Shown here piece after piece: positions 1-5,528 of a DNA stretch of 7,083 nucleotides. Source of the stretch: an uncultured Bacteroidales bacterium (GTDB lineage Bacteria > Bacteroidota > Bacteroidia > Bacteroidales > UBA932); assembly GCA_937890845.1 (NCBI GenBank), contig CALADR010000113.1, positions 1-7,083 on the forward strand, written 5' to 3'. The notes under the pieces are model-generated. The model had not been told where the DNA came from, ran no database searches, and was given only the letters and a program-made list of their open reading frames with translations. Each line of letters begins with the position of its first letter. Positions within the stretch are counted from its first letter, which is position 1. A program made the translations under genes and the position numbers.

Positions 1-106
1 AGTAAAGGTCCGACCAGTCTCCTCCTTTGGAAAGGGCCTCAGTCATGAGATGTTCCAATTGAGGTACGCTAATCTTGAAAATATCTAAAAAATATTGCTT
101 GTCCAT
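1..106 (-). CDS. TldD/PmbA-like metalloprotease, N-terminal fragment (runs off left edge)
   Basis: Only the first 35 codons are in the window. The ATG is at 106-104, and the frame is open to position 1. The visible protein begins MDKQYFLDIF and contains ALSKGGDWSDLY at residues 24-35. That resembles the conserved N-terminal stretch of TldD/PmbA proteins (ALxxGADxxDLYFE), zinc metalloproteases that degrade unfolded or modified peptides in the cytoplasm and take part in modified-peptide maturation. The catalytic HExxxH and the C-terminal domain would lie outside the window, so the assignment rests on a short match recalled from the family. The start lies inside the preceding NTPase gene: the two overlap by 22 nt in different frames, which suggests translational coupling. 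The ribosome binding site is weak (GAAGA). A later in-frame ATG at codon 21 would cut into the conserved segment, so the first ATG is preferred. Confidence 0.6.
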   Translation of the reverse strand, partial: MDKQYFLDIFKISVPQLEHLMTEALSKGGDWSDLY

Positions 107-687
107 TCTTCTATATTGTACGCGATTTCGCGTATCATTTCATATGTTTCTTTATCTTTTATATTAATAACGTCGTTTTTGCAGCCCTCGGCAATCACTC
201 TGAACGGAACTCTGGAATTGTCTGCCAGTATCCATCTGTCGCATAGCGGTATATAGTCTTTGAAAAAATAACTGATTCCTACCTTGTATCTGCGCCTGAT
301 GGTTTCCTCAGGAATGTTGTGTCCTCCGGCTTCTACGCGGGCCTTGACCCTTGCGACAGCGAGATCCGGAGAATTGAGCCAAAAGTACATTAGCGTTACT
401 GTATATCCTTCTTTCTGAGCCATTTGGATCATTTTTAGCAATGTCCTTGTGGCCAATGTCGTTTCTATACCGAAATCTTCCTTCCTTTTGAAAAGGTATT
501 TGATTTTAAGCAGCATCAGGCGGCTGGCCTGTATTGACGCCTGCTCCGGATTGAACGGTGAAAGACCTTTTGCAAACTCATCAGAGTTTACGAACTGGCT
601 GCATTCGAGCATTTCCGGAAGGAGCGTGTATGATGCCGTTGTTTTTCCGGCACCGTTGCATCCTGATATGATATAAAGTTTTGGCAT
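85..687 (-). CDS. zeta-toxin-like P-loop NTPase/kinase (COG4185-type)
   Basis: This is a complete 200-residue cytosolic protein. A Walker A motif, GCNGAGKT, lies at residues 9-16 (Lys15). FVNSDEFAKG follows at 32-41, where Asp36 is placed like the catalytic base of zeta/PezT kinases. The segments SPFNPE (43-48), IETTL (74-78), YFWLNSP (101-107) and GGHNIPEETIRRRY (121-134) are typical of the chromosomal predicted ABC-type ATPase group COG4185, whose members are about this length. Plasmid zeta toxins phosphorylate UDP-N-acetylglucosamine, but the substrate of this chromosomal group is not established. No antitoxin-like small ORF is adjacent, so I would not call it a toxin. It starts 42 nt after the stop of the TIGR02757 gene and its 3' end overlaps the TldD-like start by 22 nt, so the three are probably co-transcribed. 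The ATG at 687 puts the Walker A motif at the usual distance from the N-terminus. Confidence 0.85.
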   Translation of the reverse strand: MPKLYIISGCNGAGKTTASYTLLPEMLECSQFVNSDEFAKGLSPFNPEQASIQASRLMLLKIKYLFKRKEDFGIETTLATRTLLKMIQMAQKEGYTVTLMYFWLNSPDLAVARVKARVEAGGHNIPEETIRRRYKVGISYFFKDYIPLCDRWILADNSRVPFRVIAEGCKNDVINIKDKETYEMIREIAYNIEEWTSNIF

Positions 688-729
688 ATCCGTGGGTTAT
701 ATAGATGTTATTGATATGTGGAAGCCTTA

Positions 730-1437
730 TTATTGTCCTGCATGTGTGACTCCGTATCCGAAGAGTGCGAAATCTCCCTTGCATGGATCTCCCGGGAATA
801 TGTCCCGAAAGGCATCTGTGATTTCCCTGACTGTGACTATGTCTTTCTGTTTCCGGACAGTAAGCCCGATTGTTGTAGCAACATTGTGGACATGAACATC
901 CAATGGTATCAGAAGATCATTTTTGTCACTGTTTTTCCATAGTCCCAAATCAACTTTTCCGTCATCCCTGACCATCCATCTGCGCATCATGTTGATTTTT
1001 TTGTCTGGTGCTTTTTTATCTTCCTTTCGTCCGAAAATCCTGCATCTTATTTCCTGATTGCTAAGATTCTCAATGCTGTTTGTCGTAGAATATATTTCTT
1101 TCAGCCTTTTACAGATGCCTGCAAACTCGCTCCATTTTACAGTGCGGTGCAGACTCGCATCCTCATCACGGTAGTCTCCGCTCATTACATAGTCCAAAGG
1201 GTGCCACTGCATTTCATCCAATGCCCTTGAGCAGTCCCTTACTATCATAGACCTGCGCCCCCATGCCAGATGGGCGGCAATCAGAGCTGAAATTTCTACA
1301 TCTGCAATACTGCGTTTGCCTTCCCTGTAAAGCGCAGCCATTGCAGTCGGGAAAATTACAGGATCTTCACTGAAGTATTTCGGGTCGTTGTATTCATCGG
1401 CCCATTCTATCAATTGCTGTCTGACTGAATTATCCAT
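730..1437 (-). CDS. TIGR02757 (DUF2400) family protein
   Basis: This is a 235-residue soluble protein, first gene of the leftward operon. Family features visible are DPVIFP at 25-30, DVEISALIAAHLAWGRR at 46-62, the WMVRDDGKVDLGLW block at 154-167, IPLDVHVHNVATTIGL at 177-192, and the C-terminal GDPCKGDFALFGYG at 216-229. The length fits the family. The function is unproven. The PLDVHxxxVAxxxGL block followed by an acidic/GDP region recalls the VDxHVxRVxxRLG block of helix-hairpin-helix DNA glycosylases, but I see no matching catalytic lysine or hairpin, so this is only a structural hint. The start chosen is the ATG at 1437-1435. An upstream in-frame TTG at 1488 would add 17 residues, but that TTG lies within the -33 element of a near-perfect promoter and the extension would be encoded by promoter DNA. 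The stop TAA is at 732-730. Confidence 0.85.
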   Translation of the reverse strand: MDNSVRQQLIEWADEYNDPKYFSEDPVIFPTAMAALYREGKRSIADVEISALIAAHLAWGRRSMIVRDCSRALDEMQWHPLDYVMSGDYRDEDASLHRTVKWSEFAGICKRLKEIYSTTNSIENLSNQEIRCRIFGRKEDKKAPDKKINMMRRWMVRDDGKVDLGLWKNSDKNDLLIPLDVHVHNVATTIGLTVRKQKDIVTVREITDAFRDIFPGDPCKGDFALFGYGVTHAGQ

Positions 1438-1457
1438 AAAAAATCTGTTGCAGATTG

Positions 1458-1489
1458 CAAATATAGCAAAAAGCGAGAGCAGAGGCAAA
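1458..1489 (-). promoter_or_regulatory. Bacteroidetes-type promoter of the TIGR02757 / NTPase / TldD-like operon
   Basis: On the minus strand a -33 TTTG (1489-1486) is followed by 20 nt and then a -7 TATATTTG (1465-1458). This matches the Bacteroidetes consensus TTTG-N19-21-TAnnTTTG exactly. Transcription should start around 1451, leaving a leader of only about 14 nt before the ATG at 1437. It supports that ATG over the upstream TTG. Confidence 0.7.
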
Positions 1490-1549
1490 GCTTGTTTTGA
1501 CTATGCCGAGCGCCAGCGTTTATATGAGCCTTGGCTCAAATATAAGAAA

Positions 1550-1576
1550 GTATTCCGCCGGAAAACGGCGGAATAC
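1550..1576 (-). terminator. hairpin terminator of mgsA
   Basis: An 11-bp perfect stem pairs 1550-1560 with 1566-1576 (arm GTATTCCGCCG) around a 5-nt loop. It starts 5 nt past the mgsA stop. On the minus strand it is followed by CTTTCTTATATTT, a broken U tract. It is a plausible intrinsic terminator that separates mgsA from the promoter of the next leftward operon. Confidence 0.7.
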
Positions 1577-1581
1577 AGCTT

Positions 1582-2037
1582 CTAAAGTTTTCTATTTTTA
1601 TAAGTTTCTATTGCTTTCGGAATCACCCTTTCGTAGTCTTGTTTGAGAAACAGTGGCGATGTAATAATGAAATCTGCAGTACTTCTGTTAGTTGCAAAAG
1701 GTACATTGTATAGTGAAGCAAGCCTTACAAGTCCCATCACATCATTTTGATGCCCCTGCATAATCAGGTTGTCGCAGAAGAATACAAGCATATCTGCTTT
1801 ACCTTCCGCAATCATGGCACTTATCTGGGCATCACCGCCTAGAGGACCGCTAAGCAAGCAGTTGACTTCCGGACAACGGCCTCCCAGAACTTCTTCAAGT
1901 GCTTGTTTTACAAGACGTCCTGTAGTTCCTGTGCAATATAGTGTACTGTGTTCGAATGATTCTGCATTTATTTTTACCCAATCGACAAGTTCCGATTTCC
2001 TGGCATCATGAGCCACAAGTGCGATGTTCTTAATCAT
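1582..2037 (-). CDS. mgsA: methylglyoxal synthase
   Basis: The product is a 151-residue cytosolic enzyme converting dihydroxyacetone phosphate to methylglyoxal and phosphate, the entry to the methylglyoxal bypass of glycolysis. Aligned from memory to E. coli MgsA, it shows IALVAHD (5-11; His10 matches His19), the phosphate-binding GTTG (37-40), SGPLGGD with the catalytic Asp69 (E. coli Asp71), FFCD with Asp89 (Asp91), GHxxD with His96 and Asp99 (His98 and Asp101), and the C-terminal ATNRSTADFII (115-125). All expected active-site residues are present. About seven extra residues (around EEVLGGRCPE, 48-57) sit between the GTTG loop and the strand before SGPLGGD. The start is the ATG at 2037; an upstream TTG at 2058 would add seven residues ahead of the conserved N-terminus. 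The gene has its own terminator and is divergent from the small ribbon-helix-helix gene 160 bp away, so it is probably monocistronic. Confidence 0.95.
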   Translation of the reverse strand: MIKNIALVAHDARKSELVDWVKINAESFEHSTLYCTGTTGRLVKQALEEVLGGRCPEVNCLLSGPLGGDAQISAMIAEGKADMLVFFCDNLIMQGHQNDVMGLVRLASLYNVPFATNRSTADFIITSPLFLKQDYERVIPKAIETYKNRKL

Positions 2038-2164
2038 AATCCAATTTTTAATTGACAATAAAGTTGATGTCGCCTGTTTGCAGGCAAATTTTTTAATAAT
2101 TTCAATATGTGTGCCATTTATTATGTTTTAGATAGCTATAACACTATAATTATGAATAATTTAT

Positions 2165-2172
2165 TATTTTTG
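2165..2172 (+). promoter_or_regulatory. candidate -7 element for the ribbon-helix-helix gene
   Basis: TATTTTTG fits the Bacteroidetes -7 consensus TAnnTTTG and lies 25 nt upstream of the ATG at 2198. No TTTG stands 19-21 nt further upstream, so the match is partial. A dyad, AATAAT-TT-ATTATT (2155-2168), overlaps it and could be an operator, though the region is very AT-rich. Confidence 0.4.
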
Positions 2173-2197
2173 TAGAAAATTTCAGAACCAGTCTGTG

Positions 2198-2425
2198 ATG
2201 AGAAAAAGAACATCCTTGAAAATAGATCCGGAATATCTGAGGAAGCAGAAGGCCTCCATGGTAAGGAAACATCGTCAGGTGATTTACCTGAATGACAGAG
2301 AAATGGCTGCAATTTCAAAATATTGCGAGATGTTCAAGGTGCGCACCAAGTCAGTATTGATGCGTGAGGCAGTTATGGAAAAGGTTCTTAAGGAACTGGA
2401 AGACAATCATCCGACATTGTTTTAG
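2198..2425 (+). CDS. small conserved protein, predicted ribbon-helix-helix fold
   Basis: This is a 75-residue basic protein with no signal peptide. Residues 1-26 are highly charged (RKRTSLKIDPEYLRKQK). They are followed by a short strand, QVIYLN (27-32), an amphipathic helix, DREMAAISKYCEMF (33-46), a turn, and a second helix, TKSVLMREAVMEKVLKEL (50-67). This order is that of Arc/MetJ-type ribbon-helix-helix DNA-binding proteins, so a transcription-factor role is inferred, not shown. The C-terminus NHPTLF recalls a small Bacteroidales hypothetical family whose function I do not know. A GTG directly precedes the ATG, adding one residue at most; the ATG is preferred. The gene stands alone, divergent from mgsA and convergent with the M16 protease gene, and ends 63 nt before a strong terminator. 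Confidence 0.75.
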   Translation: MRKRTSLKIDPEYLRKQKASMVRKHRQVIYLNDREMAAISKYCEMFKVRTKSVLMREAVMEKVLKELEDNHPTLF

Positions 2426-2488
2426 AATTTATCGGAAGGTCGGTTGAGTATTTGTCATTATAAAGTCAGGTACTTCATAATTTGGAAT

Positions 2489-2528
2489 AAAAAAGAGCGG
2501 TCCGGAGTAATTCCGGCCGCTCTTTTTT
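2489..2528. terminator. bidirectional intrinsic terminator
   Basis: A long hairpin has A6 on one flank and T6 on the other. The arm AAAAAAGAGCGG (2489-2500) pairs perfectly with CCGCTCTTTTTT (2517-2528). The inner arm CCGGA (2502-2506) pairs with TCCGG (2512-2516), with one bulged T at 2501 and a 5-nt loop. The A/T flanks make it a good terminator in both directions, serving the small plus-strand gene and the convergent M16 gene. Confidence 0.9.
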
Positions 2529-2530
2529 CA

Positions 2531-2551
2531 AGAGAGGGCAATCCCCTCTCT
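2531..2551 (-). terminator. second hairpin 3' of the M16 gene
   Basis: A perfect 8-bp stem (AGAGAGGG at 2531-2538 with CCCTCTCT at 2544-2551) encloses the loop CAATC. It starts 11 nt past the M16 stop codon and comes before the bidirectional terminator. It has only a weak downstream U tract (TTGAAAAAA on the minus strand), so it may act as a pause or as 3'-end protection rather than as a terminator alone. Confidence 0.5.
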
Positions 2552-2562
2552 GTGTGTTATGC

Positions 2563-2922
2563 TTATTTTGCAGGAGACATCATGACTTCGATGAAGTTGC
2601 CCTGTGAAAGGACTTTTTCCAGAATTGCCTTGATGTTGTCAGCGCTGATTTCTTTTACTGCAGCCTCGTACTCCTTATCGTAGTCAATGCCGTAGTTGAA
2701 ATACATCTGGAGACTGTTCTGCCACCAGCCGTTGTTAATCCTGTTTTCAGGAAGGTTCTTCTTGAAATTCTCCACAGTCTTTGTCAGCTGCTCGCTAGAT
2801 GGTCCTTCTTTCATCAGTTTGTTTATGCCTGCAACAGCCAGTTCCCTGAGCTTGTCAGCAGATTCAGGGTTGGTATCGAAGTAAATCTGAATTATTGCTC
2901 TTTCCTTAGGTGACTTCTGCAT
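2563..2922 (-). pseudogene. detached C-terminal fragment of the M16 protease
   Basis: These 119 codons start at an ATG (2922-2920) in a different frame from the main M16 ORF and overlap its end by 17 nt. The residues QKSPKERAIIQIYFDTNP followed by ADKLRELAVAGINKL match the stretch of M16 proteases that normally follows GGTYG plus a short strand, and the fragment ends with a normal family C-terminus (IEVMMSPAK). It has no independent catalytic motif and no signal peptide, so on its own it would be neither exported nor active. Reinitiation at the ATG overlapping the upstream stop is conceivable, but the fragment is best read as the tail of one broken gene together with the ORF ending at 2906. 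Its codons look intact, so the break is recent or is a sequence error. Confidence 0.8.
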
Positions 2923-5347
2923 ATGTGCCGCCTTCGTCTTCGCGAAGTGATTCTGTATAAATCATATCAAGGACATATTTTGCAGCATCAAGCATGACAT
3001 CATCCTTTACAGAGTAAGGGATATATGAAGAATATACCTGAAGCACAGTTGACTTAGGTGTTTCCATAGTCACGTCGAAATGATTTTCAACCTGACCTTT
3101 GACTATGTCGTCATTGTTGTCAACCCATTCGCTTGCTTTCTTTCCTTTAGGAAGAGATCCGATGTACTTTTCAACCAAAGGCTTGAGTTCATCAAGATTT
3201 ACATTTCCTGTAATATAAAGAGTAGCTCCTGCTGCATCTTTGAAGAGCTGGTTTCTATATACTCTTTCTATAGTTTCAAGATTGGCCTTTTCGAGCATCT
3301 CCATGTCGATTACAGCCTTTCTTGGGTTGTTGCCGTACATAGTATTGGTGAACTCTTTCTGGAATTTGAATTCCGGCTGGTTCATCATATTTGGAAGCAC
3401 TGCCTTGAGCTGCTCGATTCCTGTCTGGAACTCTTCTTGATCGAAACGAGGCTCAGCGAATGTGAGATACATAAGCTGGAATGCAGTCTCAAGATCCTTA
3501 GGGGTACAGTTGGCTGAAATTCCATGTCTGATGTTGGACACGAACGGTGCCACTCTTGCATTTTTGCCTGCAAGCATCTTGCTGAGTGTAGTTCCAGGGA
3601 ATTTTGACAGTCCGGTATTGTTCAGGAACAGTCCGAATACATTGGACTCGAAAGAAGGAAGGTCTTCAGTAGCGATGATTGAAGAACCTCCGTCTTTAGA
3701 AAGGCTCATAATTATCTGGTCTTTCTTATATTCGGTAGGAAGTACTACGACTTTTACTCCGTTTTTCAGAATCCACTCCTGTACAGTCTTTCCTCCTATT
3801 GTCTTTTCTGAAGTTTTCTTTACAGCAGCGCCTTTAAGAAGCGAAGTATCCATAAGAGGCTCTGATGTATTGACAGTCTCGTTAGGAGTGATTTCAGAAG
3901 CCTTTACCTCTGCTATGGCATTAAGGAAATCCTGTTTTGTAGGATGGGAGAGTCCTTCTTTTTGAGGAGCTTTGTAAAGAATTACAAGGTTCTCATCAGT
4001 GATGATACCTGCTGCTACCTGATTGAGGAGGGCTGCATTTATCTGGGCACAGATGAGTTTTGCTGTCTCATATTCAGCCTTAGGTTCCATATAAGGATAG
4101 TTATCGAAGAAGTTGTTGGTAAGGGCATTGATGAAATCACCGTTCTGGCGAGAGTCTGCTCCTGCCACTGCCTTCTCGAAAATGCTGAGGATGTTATCCT
4201 TTGCTCTGGCTACTTCATCGTCAGAGAAACCATACCTCTTCATTTTTTCTACCTCGGTCATGAAAGCCTTGAATGCGGAGATTCCTTCTCCGTCCTTGCA
4301 GCTTACATTGCCGAAAGTGGCTTCCATGGTTTCGCAGAGCTCTCCGATACCCAGACTTGCGCTGATGAAAGGAGCGTTCGGCTTGGCTGTAATGTCTCCG
4401 AATCTCTCAGACATGATGATTGAGATATAATATTTTATCATTGTCATCATCATACCCATATCTGTGCTGTTCAACTCCTCAGGCATTGGCTCTCCTTTCC
4501 AGAGAATCTCGAGAGAAGTGTCATGGGCTTCAGGGTCAGTCATGATTCCTATCATAGGCTCTATGTTGCCTGGAATTTTGTGCGATTCCTTTGGCTGTGG
4601 GTTGACTGAGGCAGGTATGTCAGAGAAGACTTTCTGGATTTTTGCTTCTACCGCATCTACATCAATGTCTCCCACTACGATTATCGCCTGAAGGTCCGGA
4701 CGGTACCATGTATGATAGAAGTTGGTCAGGCTCTCTGGCTTGAAAGTCTCGAGGTTTTCCTGGCTGCCGATGAGGGTACATGTAGAATATTTTGAATCTC
4801 CATAATAATATGGAAGTGACTTCTCATGCATTCTCCAGTTGGCATCCCTTCTTGATCTGCGCTCCTCGATGATAACTCCTCTTTCCTTGTCGATTTCTTC
4901 AGGTGCGCAAGTCACGAAGTGTGAGTAATCGTGGAGGATAAGAAGGCAAGAGTCTATCACACCTTCGCGTACAAGAGGAATATTATTGAGCATATAAGTG
5001 GTCTGCTCGACACCGGTAGCTGCATTTATGTTGCGTCCGAATTCAGCGCCTATGCTCTGAAGGTACTCAAGAATACCCTTGTCAGGGAAATTTTTCGTTC
5101 CGTTGAAACACATGTGCTCAAGGAAGTGTGCCAGTCCGTCCTGATCTGGAGTTTCCTGAATAGCTCCGACATTTGTTGCAAGGTAGAATTCAGCCCTGTC
5201 AGCAGGCTTGTCGTTATGCCTTATGTAGTAGGTAAGGCCGTTTTCAAGCTTGCCTTTCCTTACGGCAGGATCATTCGGAAGCTGGTTCTGTCCGAATACT
5301 GTAGCAACAGTAAAAATCGCTGCAAAAAATAAAATAATCCTTTTCAT
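2906..5347 (-). CDS. M16 (pitrilysin) family secreted zinc protease, frame-disrupted near its C-terminus
   Basis: This 813-residue ORF encodes most of a two-lobed M16 metallopeptidase. A signal peptide (MKRIILFFAAIFTVATVFG, likely cut before Gln20) implies export to the periplasm. The active lobe shows the inverted zinc motif HFLEH (His74, Glu77, His78), and KERGVIIEE with Glu155 and the likely third ligand Glu162. It also has NINAATGVEQTTY (106-118). The first lobe extends to about residue 460. A linker follows, then the inactive second lobe from EWILKNGVKVVVLP (524-537), with AEPRFDQEEF (631-640) and the substrate-binding-type R...GGTY (Arg802, Tyr809). Four residues after GGTY the frame hits TAA at 2906. 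The usual strand that follows GGTYG is missing and the rest of the family sequence continues in another frame (2563-2922). Rejoined, the protein would be about 935 residues, normal for Bacteroidetes members. The metal site is intact, but the second lobe is truncated, so activity is doubtful. Upstream, a 13-bp direct repeat duplicates the start region. Confidence 0.9.
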   Translation of the reverse strand: MKRIILFFAAIFTVATVFGQNQLPNDPAVRKGKLENGLTYYIRHNDKPADRAEFYLATNVGAIQETPDQDGLAHFLEHMCFNGTKNFPDKGILEYLQSIGAEFGRNINAATGVEQTTYMLNNIPLVREGVIDSCLLILHDYSHFVTCAPEEIDKERGVIIEERRSRRDANWRMHEKSLPYYYGDSKYSTCTLIGSQENLETFKPESLTNFYHTWYRPDLQAIIVVGDIDVDAVEAKIQKVFSDIPASVNPQPKESHKIPGNIEPMIGIMTDPEAHDTSLEILWKGEPMPEELNSTDMGMMMTMIKYYISIIMSERFGDITAKPNAPFISASLGIGELCETMEATFGNVSCKDGEGISAFKAFMTEVEKMKRYGFSDDEVARAKDNILSIFEKAVAGADSRQNGDFINALTNNFFDNYPYMEPKAEYETAKLICAQINAALLNQVAAGIITDENLVILYKAPQKEGLSHPTKQDFLNAIAEVKASEITPNETVNTSEPLMDTSLLKGAAVKKTSEKTIGGKTVQEWILKNGVKVVVLPTEYKKDQIIMSLSKDGGSSIIATEDLPSFESNVFGLFLNNTGLSKFPGTTLSKMLAGKNARVAPFVSNIRHGISANCTPKDLETAFQLMYLTFAEPRFDQEEFQTGIEQLKAVLPNMMNQPEFKFQKEFTNTMYGNNPRKAVIDMEMLEKANLETIERVYRNQLFKDAAGATLYITGNVNLDELKPLVEKYIGSLPKGKKASEWVDNNDDIVKGQVENHFDVTMETPKSTVLQVYSSYIPYSVKDDVMLDAAKYVLDMIYTESLREDEGGTYAEVT

Positions 5348-5380
5348 ATTAATTAAATTAATGGATATTTCATATTAATT
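5342..5380. repeat. 13-bp direct repeat over the M16 start codon
   Basis: TTTCATATTAATT occurs at 5342-5354 and exactly again at 5368-5380, a 26-bp period. On the minus strand each copy reads AATTAATATGAAA, so the upstream copy carries a second ATG (5373-5371). That ATG opens a six-codon ORF (MKYPLI) ending in TAA, 5 nt before the real ATG at 5347. The region is AT-rich, so chance is not excluded. Confidence 0.6.
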
Positions 5381-5463
5381 TGGTTTTTCGGCCAATCAAA
5401 TATCTCACAAGGTTATGAATAATTAAGTAAAATTCAAAATTTTTGTAATAAGCTGTTTTGAAT

Positions 5464-5495
5464 TTTGTCAATATTGATTTTAAGAAGTATTTTTG
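5464..5495 (+). promoter_or_regulatory. Bacteroidetes-type promoter of the LysR-type regulator gene
   Basis: TTTG (5464-5467), a 20-nt spacer, and TATTTTTG (5488-5495) match TTTG-N19-21-TAnnTTTG exactly. The start of transcription is expected near 5502, giving a leader of about 27 nt that includes GGAAAGAG directly before the ATG at 5529. The promoter position excludes the in-frame TTG at 5493 as the start. Confidence 0.7.
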
Positions 5496-5528
5496 GGTTT
5501 TCAAAAAATCTTATCGGTACGGAAAGAG

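Noticed and set aside
85..687. Toxin-antitoxin module based on the zeta-like NTPase
   Set aside because: No epsilon/PezA-like antitoxin ORF is adjacent. The protein has the COG4185 chromosomal form and sits in an operon with unrelated genes.
1438..1488. N-terminal extension of the TIGR02757 protein from a TTG at 1488
   Set aside because: The extension is encoded by the promoter itself: the TTG is part of the -33 TTTG, and TATATTTG lies within it. The ATG at 1437 fits the family N-terminus.
1537..1544. Second -7-like TATATTTG on the minus strand upstream of the TIGR02757 operon
   Set aside because: No TTTG lies 19-21 nt upstream of it, where the mgsA terminator hairpin sits. The promoter at 1458-1489 is complete.
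2038..2058. TTG start for mgsA seven codons upstream
   Set aside because: The ATG at 2037 places IALVAHD at its usual position near the N-terminus, and no ribosome binding site supports the TTG.
2896..2925. Programmed +1 frameshift at ACC TAA in the M16 gene
   Set aside because: A +1 shift at the stop would still leave out the conserved strand after GGTYG, and I see no stimulatory hairpin or internal Shine-Dalgarno. A small deletion explains both the lost residues and the frame change.
3080..4691. Long plus-strand ORFs antisense to the M16 gene (for example 3080-3517, 3462-3965, 3944-4423)
   Set aside because: They mirror a clearly coding minus-strand gene, have no recognisable domains and overlap one another.
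5397..5404. GATATTTG as the M16 gene promoter
   Set aside because: It has one mismatch in the -7 element and no -33 element at proper spacing, so it is too weak to annotate as a promoter.
5493..5528. TTG start for the LysR gene twelve codons upstream
   Set aside because: It overlaps the -7 promoter element and lies upstream of the expected transcription start. The ATG at 5529 has GGAAAGAG before it and fits the LysR N-terminus.
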